DNA of 64,000 nucleotides from Saposhnikovia divaricata. Taxonomy: Eukaryota > Streptophyta > Magnoliopsida > Apiales > Apiaceae. The position numbers and the translations under genes were made by a program. Below, one piece after another: positions 21,939 to 33,711 of the stretch; the first letter of the stretch is position 1; each line of letters opens with the position of its first letter. The notes beneath the pieces were generated by a model. The model saw only the letters and a list, made by a program, of their open reading frames with translations, was not told where the DNA came from and searched no databases. The DNA is taken from positions 124,622,148 to 124,686,147 of the forward strand of contig CM071598.1 of the NCBI GenBank assembly GCA_036435485.1, in the 5' to 3' direction.

Positions 21939-21950
21939 GCTCTGATGCCA
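21939..21950 (-). promoter_or_regulatory. Primer-binding site, mutated (tRNA-iMet type)
   Basis: On the minus strand it reads TGGCATCAGAGC, one base different from the usual TGGTATCAGAGC. It starts 2 bases from the end of the LTR fragment that begins at 21953. Confidence 0.8.
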
Positions 21951-21952
21951 AA

Positions 21953-22375
21953 TGTTATGTCCGATAAGATTGTAGAAGGGGGGGTTGAATACAATCTTTA
22001 CCTTTTTATCGAAATTTGTCCGTTAGATAATATTTTAGCAAAGACAAATTTGTGCGAAATTATTTAACACAATTTTTCAAGTTGAATATAACTGTATATT
22101 AACTTGATGTGGTGTTACAAAATCAGTATAACAACTTATCAAGATGTTAATAACTAATTAGAAAATTCGACATGAACTTTTCTAATTTAGTTAATAATAA
22201 TCAAGATAAGAACTAGGAAACTTAATTCGCTAGTAGTACAAGAATCACAAATAGACAAGTTCTTGCGGATAGAATATTACAAAGATGAAGAACTTGAATT
22301 TCTGGGAATTGTTTAAGCTTTGGTGTTCTTGGTGTTCTTGAGAGAGAATTCTGTTCTGCTGAATTTGATATTTTC
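21953..22375 (-). mobile_element. LTR fragment of a second, related family (LTR-prime)
   Basis: It starts TGTTATGTCCGATAAG and has the same layout as the full inner LTRs: a G-rich hairpin (21966-21998), an AAGTT...AACTT hairpin (22078-22106), a hairpin with GACAT in its loop (22147-22196) and the word AGGAAACTTAATTCGCTAG. Most of the rest differs. The high end is uncertain because it fuses into gag sequence near 22375. Only the part next to the PBS is left. Confidence 0.75.
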
Positions 22376-23481
22376 TGCTCTGTTTCTTGGTTATGTTTTG
22401 GCTTCTGACATTCAGTAGCGAAATGTCCAAGTTCATTACAGTTGTAGCATCTAATTTTACTTCTTTCAACCGTTCCAGTTTTGTAACCTCCTCTGTTACT
22501 TGAGGATGAAGAACCTCCTCTTTGGAACCTGTTATAGTTAGATTTGTACCTGAACTTGGGATTCTTCCTGAATCTGAAGTTACTGAATTTCCTTACCAAC
22601 AAAGCCATGGACTCATCTTCCAACTGATCTAGCTCTTCTAACGAATAGAAGTCTCCTTCATCTGGACTAGCATTCGTTTGACCAACTTCAACTTCAAGCT
22701 TGCCACTGTCAACACTACAAGATTGAATAACCTTATCTTCCACTTCCTTTTTGTTCTCAACAATAAGAGCTGTAGAAGTATTAGCAACTCTTCCTTTTCC
22801 ATAAATCTCCTTTTGTTGAGATTGTTCCAGTTCATAGGTTTTTAAAACACCAAAGAGTCTTTCTACAGTAATTTCACTTCGATTCCTCGACTCTCTGATA
22901 GCTGTAATCCTATGTTCTAGATGAACAGGCACTGACAGTAGAAATTTTCTGTTGATCTCTTTCTGAGTGTAGTACTTGCCATGCATTTGTAAATTGTTGA
23001 CAAGTTTGTTATATCTTTCAAACACATCTTGAATACTTTCATTGGATGCTGATCGAAAGTGTTCATACTCAGATGTCAGAATTTCTAGTCGATTCTCCCT
23101 AACTTCCTCTATTCCTTCATTCACAGTTTCAATGGTTTCCCACATTTGCTTTGCAGTCTTGCAATTTATCACATGACTGTACATTACAGAGTCTAGAGAA
23201 TCTATTAAGATCAGTCTTAAATTAATGTCAAGTCCAGCTTCCTCTCTTTCAACAAGAGTGTATTCAGAAGAATCTTTGTGTACAAACCTTGCAGGGGCAA
23301 CAACTTTTCCATCAGTAACAACTTCAGGAATTAATCCAAAAGGTATTATTGGTCCTTCTGATAAGACTTTCATGTATTTAGGATTTGCAACCTCTAGGAA
23401 CATTAACATTTTGTTCTTCCACATATCATAACTGTTTTTGTCATATATGGGAATTTTCACGGTTCCAACTTTAGAAGACAT
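22222..23481 (-). CDS. Copia/Sirevirus-type Gag, C-terminus fused to LTR sequence
   Basis: This 419-codon frame starts with the ATG at 23479-23481, 86 bases from the PBS at 23567-23578, the normal place for gag. Residues 1-130 match the UBN2-like N-terminal domain of plant copia Gag (DMWKNKMLMFLE, CKTAKQMWETI). Residues 135-240 are the central part (DVFERYNKLVNNLQMHGKYY), and a Lys/Arg/Ser-rich stretch leads to one CCHC knuckle (CYNCNELGHFATEC, about residue 343). The last 35 or so residues are read from LTR-type sequence, so the natural C-terminus and all of pol are gone. There is no internal stop, in contrast to the Sirevirus gag at 49219-51262. It could make a capsid-like protein, but no transcript is known to me. 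It probably belongs to the full LTR at 23581-25407. Confidence 0.8.
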   Translation of the reverse strand: MSSKVGTVKIPIYDKNSYDMWKNKMLMFLEVANPKYMKVLSEGPIIPFGLIPEVVTDGKVVAPARFVHKDSSEYTLVEREEAGLDINLRLILIDSLDSVMYSHVINCKTAKQMWETIETVNEGIEEVRENRLEILTSEYEHFRSASNESIQDVFERYNKLVNNLQMHGKYYTQKEINRKFLLSVPVHLEHRITAIRESRNRSEITVERLFGVLKTYELEQSQQKEIYGKGRVANTSTALIVENKKEVEDKVIQSCSVDSGKLEVEVGQTNASPDEGDFYSLEELDQLEDESMALLVRKFSNFRFRKNPKFRYKSNYNRFQRGGSSSSSNRGGYKTGTVERSKIRCYNCNELGHFATECQKPKHNQETEQKISNSAEQNSLSRTPRTPKLKQFPEIQVLHLCNILSARTCLFVILVLLAN

Positions 23482-23566
23482 GATGAATTTTTAAGAGAGT
23501 TAAAAAATTCGGGGATGATTTTTAATCGAGTAAAATGGGATCTTTGATTTGTGTATCAATCAATCG

Positions 23567-23578
23567 GCTCTGATACCA
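23567..23578 (-). promoter_or_regulatory. Primer-binding site of the inner element (tRNA-iMet)
   Basis: On the minus strand TGGTATCAGAGC begins two bases after the LTR end at 23581. It is an exact match to the usual plant initiator-Met PBS. Confidence 0.92.
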
Positions 23579-23580
23579 AT

Positions 23581-25407
23581 TGTTAGGTCCAAAATAGTTT
23601 GTAGAAGGGGGGGTTGAATACAAACTATACCGTTTTATCGAATTTGCTCTTTTCTTAAAAAATATTAAAATATTAAATCAAGAACAAATTGATGCGGAAT
23701 AAAACGAATACCGATATTTCAAGTTGAATATAAAATTTATATTAACTTGATGGGGTGTGTCTAAATACACGGGTACAAATTACAAGGTTTGATGACCAAA
23801 CTAATTATTACAAATTCTATAGAAAATTCGACATGAATTTTTCTATATTTGTAAATAAAAAGATCGAAAATAATTATTACAAATTCTATAGAAAATTCGA
23901 CATGAACTTTTCTATATTTGTAATAAAAAGATCGAGAGGTTCTAGGAAACTTAATTCGCTAGATAGTTCCACAAGTGCAAGTAAACAATTTCTAGTGGTT
24001 TAGATTTAATGATACAAGCTAGAAATAATTTACAAGATTTAATTTGAGCTCAAGAACATTTTCCCTCTTGGTCTCTCTCTTTTCTCTCGGCTCTGTCTGA
24101 TTTAGAAGAAGTGAAGAATGTGAAGTCTGTTGTTGTTCTGCTGCCTTCTTTCTTTTATAACACAGCCATAGTCATATTGCTTTGTTTTAATTGATATAAC
24201 AATCAATTAACAATAATATGACTTTCGGTATGACTATCCATTGCAAGTAATATGACTGTCTCTTCCAATATAACTTTCGGTATGACTATCATATTAAATA
24301 TGACAATCGGTATGACTATCACTTTGAACAACATATGACTATCCAGTTGAGATATGACTATTCTTTTTAACTGAATATGACAATCCAAATTTCTTTTTGC
24401 CTGGATATGACTTTCGGTATAACTTAAGAAATTTAATCAAACAAACAACTCGGCTGTCTGTTGATTTTTTTAAACAAAATTTCTGAGCTGCTTGAAACTG
24501 GACCAGTCGCAGGAAATGGCTGTGAGCAATACGCGCGGACTGTTTCTACTATCCTTTCAGGCGCGTGTAGCGCACGCGCTTAATAGGCGCGTAACTGATT
24601 GTGCCGACAGGTTCTTTTTGCATGCTTCTTTACTCAAGAATGTCTGCATGTTTCTCTTTTTCAAATGCATGCATGCGTATTGTTCCTTCTTGCTTTATAG
24701 TCTGTGTACCATGCATGTTGTCGACTTCTTCTTAAAAAAAATTGTCCACCTGCTTCCTCCTTTTTTTTTTCTTTTGTCCGTTCATTTCTTTTGTTTCTTT
24801 TAAATTTAATTTAATTAAATATTTAACCAATTAATCATTAAAATAAATAATGATTAATTAATTAATTAATTAAATCAATTCAGATTAATACATTAATTCA
24901 AAATTAATTAACATGACCAATTACATAATTATCTTAATTAAGTGAGAATTAATATAAAAATCTTTTTACAACCGAAATCTTTTTCTTGAACCACTGAAAG
25001 TAATAAAGAATTACCCCCGAATTTTCGTTGACGCTCGATGCACGGTCTGGTTCATGAGCGACTAACTCCAACGGCTTTTCTTTATTTTTGACTCTATGTT
25101 TTGGTTCATGTCTTCCTTTTTCTTCACTTTTTTTCAAACCTTTCTAATCTGTATTCTGCCACTGTAGGAACCTCTTGTCACCATAAATAGAATCCACTGT
25201 CTTGATTACTCCACTGATGCTTGATCAACTGAATGAACTTCTTCAAGTGTAGTATACCTCAAAACGGTAGATTGACTTTGTCTTCTTTCTCTTGACACTT
25301 ATACATTTGAGATCCCTGTGACAGTACATATACTGTTTACTATTACATTCTTGTTTGAGTTGAGTTGTATCCTCGAAATACAAATAGGCTACATCATTTT
25401 CCTTTCA
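23581..25407 (-). mobile_element. Full-length LTR of the inner element (internal copy)
   Basis: It is nearly identical to 10656-12481 and exactly 12,925 bases further on at its low end. It has a PBS and gag on its low side, as a 5' LTR should, and a polypurine tract and 3'-type internal sequence on its high side, as a 3' LTR should. One LTR therefore serves two neighbouring elements, the mark of recombination between LTRs. Like the other full LTR it lacks the 53-bp AT palindrome. Its G-rich hairpin is at 23594-23628. Confidence 0.93.
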
Positions 25408-28175
25408 ATCTCCCCCTATTTGTTTGTTAAACATTAACATACAAATACCTAGAGGATAACTCAACTACAAACTAGAAGAAGATAAAGCTTTAAAGAGCTA
25501 TAGTAAATAATACATAAAAAAATTTTCTGGTTTAGATATTACAATTCCAGAATCTCAGTTTGATGAAATGATAGATGATTGTTCCTCTGACACTGAACTG
25601 ATCTTCATTAAGTAACTCATCTTCATTTCTTGACATATCTGCCTGATAACCCTTTACATATGATATTGAAATCATCAGCAGATACTTGGGAATTCTTCAG
25701 TGGTAAAGAATATGACTTGACAACCACATACTGAAGAATTCTTCTTTGTCGTTTTATACTTCTCTCCTTCCTTATGTCTCCCTACCTAAGGTGATATGAC
25801 TCCTCCTTATGACGGTGAATACTCGTGAATACTCCCCCTTTCTAAGGTATATCCTTTTTTATAGGTATATCCTTTTTCATATCTCTCCCCATTAGATAGA
25901 AAATCTCCCCCTCACTAAGGTAAGCTTATACTCTCCCCCTTAGTTGAGTATCTCTTACTAAGGCAATCTTTGAGTACATCTTCTTCAATATATCTCTCCC
26001 CCTTAGTTGAGTAATCCTCCAAGCATTCAATTATAGCAAACATCCAAATGTAAATTAGATGATACCATATTTTCAATTATAACTCACCTCTTACCTTTAG
26101 TACAACAGATTCTTCATACATATAACATTGTCTGCTGAAATAAAGTAAAGAATCTTTGCTCGTGTTGAAGGATTTTCATGAAGACTTCCAGAATAGAAGT
26201 ATGTAGACTGATCAACTTTGCCCTTTAGATATGATAGAATGGCTTCACTATTGATCATCCTGACAACCAAATCTCCCGACAATTTCCTTATATCTCCAAA
26301 ATCTTGTAAGTAAACTTTGTTTGGGGAATAGGGAATGAGATTTGGTGTTTATCTTTCTTCCTCACTGTGAGTGTGTGATTCTGTTTCGTGTACCTCACAA
26401 GTGTTTAACTCATCTCTCCACTTATATCACTTAAAATGAGTGATCTCATCTCTCATTTCTCAAGTGTTTACACCCATGCTCACTAGTGTATCACTCTTAT
26501 CTCTCATAGCTCCAACATCCATGTGTACCTGCAAGGAAAATTCACCATAGCCCCTTCTAGAGAGGTCACTGGTGGTGCAATAGGGTTTCGCAAATCCCCG
26601 ATCCTCGTTAGACTCGTCAGACGAATCTGAGTCATAATCTACAAGTTTATAAAATTTTCCCTTTTTATGGGTTTCAGATTTGAATTCTGAGAAGGTAAAC
26701 AATGATCTATAAAATTTAGCATTGAGATCAAAGTTCCCTTCAAATGTCTGTGAAGACATCACCTTGTTAAACTCATCAGGTAAATCTGAATCATAGTTTA
26801 CAAGTTGCCGATCCGCACCTATGTCGGACCCGATACCCGTAGGATCCAGAGATGTTTCCTCTGGGGAGTTAGATAATGATCTTGTTGAATTTTGCATTGA
26901 GATCAATACCTTCTCTCGAGGTCTGTGACGACTCTTGGTTCTTTGAGGAACCTTCAACTTATAATCCTAACCGTAAAATGGTCGAAGTATTAGTTGAGGT
27001 ATGACTATCATATTAAATATGACAATCGGTATGGCTATCACTTTGAACAACATATGACTATCCAGTTGAGATATGACTATTCTTTTTAACTGAATATGAC
27101 AATCCAAATTTCTTTTTGCCTGGATATGACTTTCGGTATAACTTAAGAAATTTAATCAAACAAACAACTCGGCTGTCTGTTGATTTTTTTAAACAAAATT
27201 TCTGAGCTGCTTGAAACTGGACCAGTCGCAGGAAATGGCTGTGAGCAACACGCGCGGACTGTTTCTACTATCCTTTCAGGCGCGTGTAGCGCACGCGCTT
27301 AATAGGCACGTAACTGATTGTGCCGATAGGTTCTTTTTGCATGCTTCTTTACTCAAGAATGTCTGCATGTTTCTGTTTTTCAAATGCATGCATGCGTATT
27401 GTTCCTTCTTGCTTTACAGTCTGTGTACCATGCATGTTGTCGACTTCTTCTTAAAAAAAATTGTCCACCTGCTTCCTCCTTTTTTTTTTCTTTTGTCCGT
27501 TCATTTCTTTTGTTTCTTTTAAATTTAATTTAATTAAATATTTAACCAATTAATCATTAAAATAAATAATGATTAATTAATTAATTAAATCAATTCAGAT
27601 TAATACATTAATTCAAAATTAATTAACATGATAATTAATTTAATAAATAAATTAATTCGATACGAATTAATTTATTAAATTAAACCAATTACGTAATTAT
27701 CTTAATTAAGTGAGAATTAATATAAAAATCTTTTTACAACCGAAATCTTTTTCTTGAATCACTGAAAGTAATAAAGAATTACCCCCGAATTTTCGTTGAC
27801 GCTCGATGCACGGTCTGGTTCATGAGCGACTAACTCCAACGGCTTTTCTTTATTTTTGACTCTATGTTTTGGTTCATGTCTTCCTTTTTCTTCACTTTTT
27901 TTCAAACCTTTCTAATCTGTATTCTGCCACTGTAGGAACCTCTTCTCACCATAAATAGAATCCACTGTCTTGATTACTCCACTGATACTTGATCAACTGA
28001 ATGAACTTCTTCAAGTGTAGTATACCTCAAAACGGTAGATTGACTTTGTCTTCTTTCTCTTGACACTTATACATTTGAGATCCCTGTGAGAGTACATATA
28101 CTGTTTACTATTACATTCTTGTTTGAGTTGAGTTGTATCCTCGAAATACAAATAGGCTACATCATTTTCCTTTCA
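25408..28175 (-). repeat. Tandem unit 1 (2768 bp)
   Basis: Internal region 25408-26997 joined to truncated LTR 26998-28175. It has private changes GGCACGTAAC, CCGATAGG and GGTATGGC. With units 2-6 it shares CTTCTCACC and GTGAGAGTAC, where the full LTRs and units 0 and 7 have CTTGTCACC and GTGACAGTAC. Confidence 0.93.
26460..26957 (-). CDS. Hypothetical 165-aa protein, copy 1
   Basis: Same unrecognised acidic ORF as 13535-14032, with Pro in SPEETS and Tyr in AKPYC. This form is the consensus of the main array. Confidence 0.4.
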   Translation of the reverse strand: MKVPQRTKSRHRPREKVLISMQNSTRSLSNSPEETSLDPTGIGSDIGADRQLVNYDSDLPDEFNKVMSSQTFEGNFDLNAKFYRSLFTFSEFKSETHKKGKFYKLVDYDSDSSDESNEDRGFAKPYCTTSDLSRRGYGEFSLQVHMDVGAMRDKSDTLVSMGVNT

Positions 28176-30943
28176 ATCTCCCCCTATTTGTTTGTTAAAC
28201 ATTAACATACAAATACCTAGAGGATAACTCAACTACAAACTAGAAGAAGATAAAGCTTTAAAGAGCTATAGTAAATAATACATAAAAAAATTTTCTGGTT
28301 TAGATATTACAATTCCAGAATCTCAGTTTGATGAAATGATAGATGATTGTTCCTCTGACACTAAACTGATCTTCATTAAGTAACTCATCTTCATTTCTTG
28401 ACATATCTGCCTGATAACCCTTTACATATGATATTGAAAATCATCAGCAGATACTTGGGAATTCTTCAGTGGTAAAGAATATGACTTGACAACCACATAC
28501 TGAAGAATTCTTCTTTGTCGTTTTATACTTCTCTCCTTCCTTATGTCTCCCTACCTAAGGTGATATGACTCCTCCTTATGACGGTGAATACTCGTGAATA
28601 CTCCCCCTTTCTAAGGTATATCCTTTTTTATAGGTATATCCTTTTTCATATCTCTCCCCATTAGATAGAAAATCTCCCCCTCACTAAGGTAAGCTTATAC
28701 TCTCCCCCTTAGTTGAGTATCTCTTACTAAGGCAATCTTTGAGTACATCTTCTTCAATATATCTCTCCCCCTTAGTTGAGTAATCCTCCAAGCATTCAAT
28801 TATAGCAAACATCCAAATGTAAATTAGATGATACCATATTTTCAATTATAACTCACCTCTTACCTTTAGTACAACAGATTCTTCATACATATAACATTGT
28901 CTGCTGAAATAAAGTAAAGAATCTTTGCTCGTGTTGAAGGATTTTCATGAAGACTTCCAGAATAGAAGTATGTAGACTGATCAACTTTGCCCTTTAGATA
29001 TGATAGAATGGCTTCACTATTGATCATCCTGACAACCAAATCTCCCGACAATTTCCTTATATCTCCAAAATCTTGTAAGTAAACTTTGTTTGGGGAATAG
29101 GGAATGAGATTTGGTGTTTATCTTTCTTCCTCACTGTGAGTGTGTGATTCTGTTTCGTGTACCTCACAAGTGTTTAACTCATCTCTCCACTTATATCACT
29201 TAAAATGAGTGATCTCATCTCTCATTTCTCAAGTGTTTACACCCATGCTCACTAGTGTATCACTCTTATCTCTCATAGCTCCAACATCCATGTGTACCTG
29301 CAAGGAAAATTCACCATAGCCCCTTCTAGAGAGGTCACTGGTGGTGCAATAGGGTTTCGCAAATCCCCGATCCTCGTTAGACTCGTCAGACGAATCTGAG
29401 TCATAATCTACAAGTTTATAAAATTTTCCCTTTTTATGGGTTTCAGATTTGAATTCTGAGAAGGTAAACAATGATCTATAAAATTTAGCATTGAGATCAA
29501 AGTTCCCTTCAAATGTCTGTGAAGACATCACCTTGTTAAACTCATCAGGTAAATCTGAATCATAGTTCACAAGTTGCCGATCCGCACCTATGTCGGACCC
29601 GATACCCGTAGGATCCAGAGATGTTTCCTCTGGGGAGTTAGATAATGATCTTGTTGAATTTTGCATTGAGATCAATACCTTCTCTCGAGGTCTGTGACGA
29701 CTCTTGGTTCTTTGAGGAACCTTCAACTTATAATCCTAACCGTAAAATGGTCGAAGTATTAGTTGAGGTATGACTATCATATTAAATATGACAATCGGTA
29801 TGACTATCACTTTGAACAACATATGACTATCCAGTTGAGATATGACTATTCTTTTTAACTGAATATGACAATCCAAATTTCTTTTTGCCTGGATATGACT
29901 TTCGGTATAACTTAAGAAATTTAATCAAACAAACAACTCGGCTGTCTGTTGATTTTTTTAAACAAAATTTCTGAGCTGCTTGAAACTGGACCAGTCGCAG
30001 GAAATGGCTGTGAGCAACACGCGCGGACTGTTTCTACTATCCTTTCAGGCGCGTGTAGCGCACGCGCTTAATAGGCGCGTAACTGATTGTGCCGACAGGT
30101 TCTTTTTGCATGCTTCTTTACTCAAGAATGTCTGCATGTTTCTGTTTTTCAAATGCATGCATGCGTATTGTTCCTTCTTGCTTTACAGTCTGTGTACCAT
30201 GCATGTTGTCGACTTCTTCTTAAAAAAAATTGTCCACCTGCTTCCTCCTTTTTTTTTCTTTTGTCCGTTCATTTCTTTTGTTTCTTTTAAATTTAATTTA
30301 ATTAAATATTTAACCAATTAATCATTAAAATAAATAATGATTAATTAATTAATTAAATCAATTCAGATTAATACATTAATTCAAAATTGATTAACATGAT
30401 AATTAATTTAATAAATAAATTAATTCGATACGAATTAATTTATTAAATTAAACCAATTACGTAATTATTTTAATTAAGTGAGAATTAATATAAAAATATT
30501 TTTACAACCGAAATCTTTTTCTTGAATCACTGATAGTAATAAAGAATTACCCCCGAATTTTCGTTGACGCTCGATGCACGGTCTGGTTCATGAGCGACTA
30601 ACTCCAACGGCTTTTCTTTATTTTTGACTCTATGTTTTGGTTCATGTCTTCCTTTTTCTTCACTTTTTTTCAAACCTTTCTAATCTGTATTCTGCCACTG
30701 TAGGAACCTCTTCTCACCATAAATAGAATCCACTGTCTTGATTACTCCACTGATACTTGATCAACTGAATGAACTTCTTCAAGTGTAGTATACCTCAAAA
30801 CGGTAGATTGACTTTGTCTTCTTTCTCTTGACACTTATACATTTGAGATCCCTGTGAGAGTACATATACTGTTTACTATTACATTCTTGTTTGAGTTGAG
30901 TTGTATCCTCGAAATACAAATAGGCTACATCATTTTCCTTTCA
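28176..30943 (-). repeat. Tandem unit 2 (2768 bp)
   Basis: Internal region 28176-29766 and truncated LTR 29767-30943. It shares AAATTGATTAAC, ATTATTTTAATT and CTGATAGTAA with unit 3 only, so units 2 and 3 are sister copies. Confidence 0.93.
29229..29726 (-). CDS. Hypothetical 165-aa protein, copy 2
   Basis: Identical in protein sequence to copy 1 (26460-26957). Function unknown. Confidence 0.4.
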   Translation of the reverse strand: MKVPQRTKSRHRPREKVLISMQNSTRSLSNSPEETSLDPTGIGSDIGADRQLVNYDSDLPDEFNKVMSSQTFEGNFDLNAKFYRSLFTFSEFKSETHKKGKFYKLVDYDSDSSDESNEDRGFAKPYCTTSDLSRRGYGEFSLQVHMDVGAMRDKSDTLVSMGVNT

Positions 30944-33711
30944 ATCTCCCCCTATTTGTTTGTTAAACATTAACATACAAATACCTAGAGGATAACTCAA
31001 CTACAAACTAGAAGAAGATAAAGCTTTAAAGAGCTATAGTAAATAATACATAAAAAAATTTTCTGGTTTAGATATTACAATTCCAGAATCTCAGTTTGAT
31101 GAAATGATAGATGATTGTTCCTCTGACACTGAACTGATCTTCATTAAGTAACTCATCTTCATTTCTTGACATATCTGCCTGATAACCCTTTACATATGAT
31201 ATTGAAAATCATCAGCAGATACTTGGGAATTCTTCAGTGGTAAAGAATATGACTTGACAACCACATACTGAAGAATTCTTCTTTGTCGTTTTATACTTCT
31301 CTCCTTCCTTATGTCTCCCTATTTAAGGTGATATGACTCCTCCTTATGACGGTGAATACTCGTGAATACTCCCCCTTTCTAAGGTATATCCTTTTTTATA
31401 GGTATATCCTTTTTCATATCTCTCCCCATTAGATAGAAAATCTCCCCCTCACTAAGGTAAGCTTATACTCTCCCCCTTAGTTGAGTATCTCTTACTAAGG
31501 CAATCTTTGAGTACATCTTCTTCAATATATCTCTCCCCCTTAGTTGAGTAATCCTCCAAGCATTCAATTATAGCAAACATCCAAATGTAAATTAGATGAT
31601 ACCATATTTTCAATTATAACTCACCTCTTACCTTTAGTACAACAGATTCTTCATACATATAACATTGTCTGCTGAAATAAAGTAAAGAATCTTTGCTCGT
31701 GTTGAAGGATTTTCATGAAGACTTCCAGAATAGAAGTATGTAGACTGATCAACTTTGCCCTTTAGATATGATAGAATGGCTTCACTATTGATCATCCTGA
31801 CAACCAAATCTCCCGACAATTTCCTTATATCTCCAAAATCTTGTAAGTAAACTTTGTTTGGGGAATAGGGAATGAGATTTGGTGTTTATCTTTCTTCCTC
31901 ACTGTGAGTGTGTGATTCTGTTTCGTGTACCTCACAAGTGTTTAACTCATCTCTCCACTTATATCACTTAAAATGAGTGATCTCATCTCTCATTTCTCAA
32001 GTGTTTACACCCATGCTCACTAGTGTATCACTCTTATCTCTCATAGCTCCAACATCCATGTGTACCTGCAAGGAAAATTCACCATAGCCCCTTCTAGAGA
32101 GGTCACTGGTGGTGCAATAGGGTTTCGCAAATCCCCGATCCTCGTTAGACTCGTCAGACGAATCTGAGTCATAATCTACAAGTTTATAAAATTTTCCCTT
32201 TTTATGGGTTTCAGATTTGAATTCTGAGAAGGTAAACAATGATCTATAAAATTTAGCATTGAGATCAAAGTTCCCTTCAAATGTCTGTGAAGACATCACC
32301 TTGTTAAACTCATCAGGTAAATCTGAATCATAGTTCACAAGTTGCCGATCCGCACCTATGTCGGACCCGATACCCGTAGGATCCAGAGATGTTTCCTCTG
32401 GGGAGTTAGATAATGATCTTGTTGAATTTTGCATTGAGATCAATACCTTCTCTCGAGGTCTGTGACGACTCTTGGTTCTTTGAGGAACCTTCAACTTATA
32501 ATCCTAACCGTAAAATGGTCGAAGTATTAGTTGAGGTATGACTATCATATTAAATATGACAATCGGTATGACTATCACTTTGAACAACATATGACTATCC
32601 AGTTGAGATATGACTATTCTTTTTAACTGAATATGACAATCCAAATTTCTTTTTGCCTGGATATGACTTTCGGTATAACTTAAGAAATTTAATCAAACAA
32701 ACAACTCGGCTGTCTGTTGATTTTTTTAAACAAAATTTCTGAGCTGCTTGAAACTGGACCAGTCGCAGGAAATGGCTGTGAGCAACACGCGCGGACTGTT
32801 TCTACTATCCTTTCAGGCGCGTGTAGCGCACGCGCTTAATAGGCGCGTAACTGATTGTGCCGACAGGTTCTTTTTGCATGCTTCTTTACTCAAGAATGTC
32901 TGCATGTTTCTGTTTTTCAAATGCATGCATGCGTATTGTTCCTTCTTGCTTTACAGTCTGTGTACCATGCATGTTGTCGACTTCTTCTTAAAAAAAATTG
33001 TCCACCTGCTTCCTCCTTTTTTTTTCTTTTGTCCGTTCATTTCTTTTGTTTCTTTTAAATTTAATTTAATTAAATATTTAACCAATTAATCATTAAAATA
33101 AATAATGATTAATTAATTAATTAAATCAATTCAGATTAATACATTAATTCAAAATTGATTAACATGATAATTAATTTAATAAATAAATTAATTCGATACG
33201 AATTAATTTATTAAATTAAACCAATTACGTAATTATTTTAATTAAGTGAGAATTAATATAAAAATATTTTTACAACCGAAATCTTTTTCTTGAATCACTG
33301 ATAGTAATAAAGAATTACCCCCGAATTTTCGTTGACGCTCGATGCACGGTCTGGTTCATGAGCGACTAACTCCAACGGCTTTTCTTTATTTTTGACTCTA
33401 TGTTTTGGTTCATGTCTTCCTTTTTCTTCACTTTTTTTCAAACCTTTCTAATCTGTATTCTGCCACTGTAGGAACCTCTTCTCACCATAAATAGAATCCA
33501 CTGTCTTGATTACTCCACTGATACTTGATCAACTGAATGAACTTCTTCAAGTGTAGTATACCTCAAAACGGTAGATTGACTTTGTCTTCTTTCTCTTGAC
33601 ACTTATACATTTGAGATCCCTGTGAGAGTACATATACTGTTTACTATTACATTCTTGTTTGAGTTGAGTTGTATCCTCGAAATACAAATAGGCTACATCA
33701 TTTTCCTTTCA
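30944..33711 (-). repeat. Tandem unit 3 (2768 bp)
   Basis: Internal region 30944-32534 and truncated LTR 32535-33711. It carries the three changes shared with unit 2, and a private CTATTTAAGG near 31319. Confidence 0.93.
31997..32494 (-). CDS. Hypothetical 165-aa protein, copy 3
   Basis: Identical in protein sequence to copy 1. Function unknown. Confidence 0.4.
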   Translation of the reverse strand: MKVPQRTKSRHRPREKVLISMQNSTRSLSNSPEETSLDPTGIGSDIGADRQLVNYDSDLPDEFNKVMSSQTFEGNFDLNAKFYRSLFTFSEFKSETHKKGKFYKLVDYDSDSSDESNEDRGFAKPYCTTSDLSRRGYGEFSLQVHMDVGAMRDKSDTLVSMGVNT

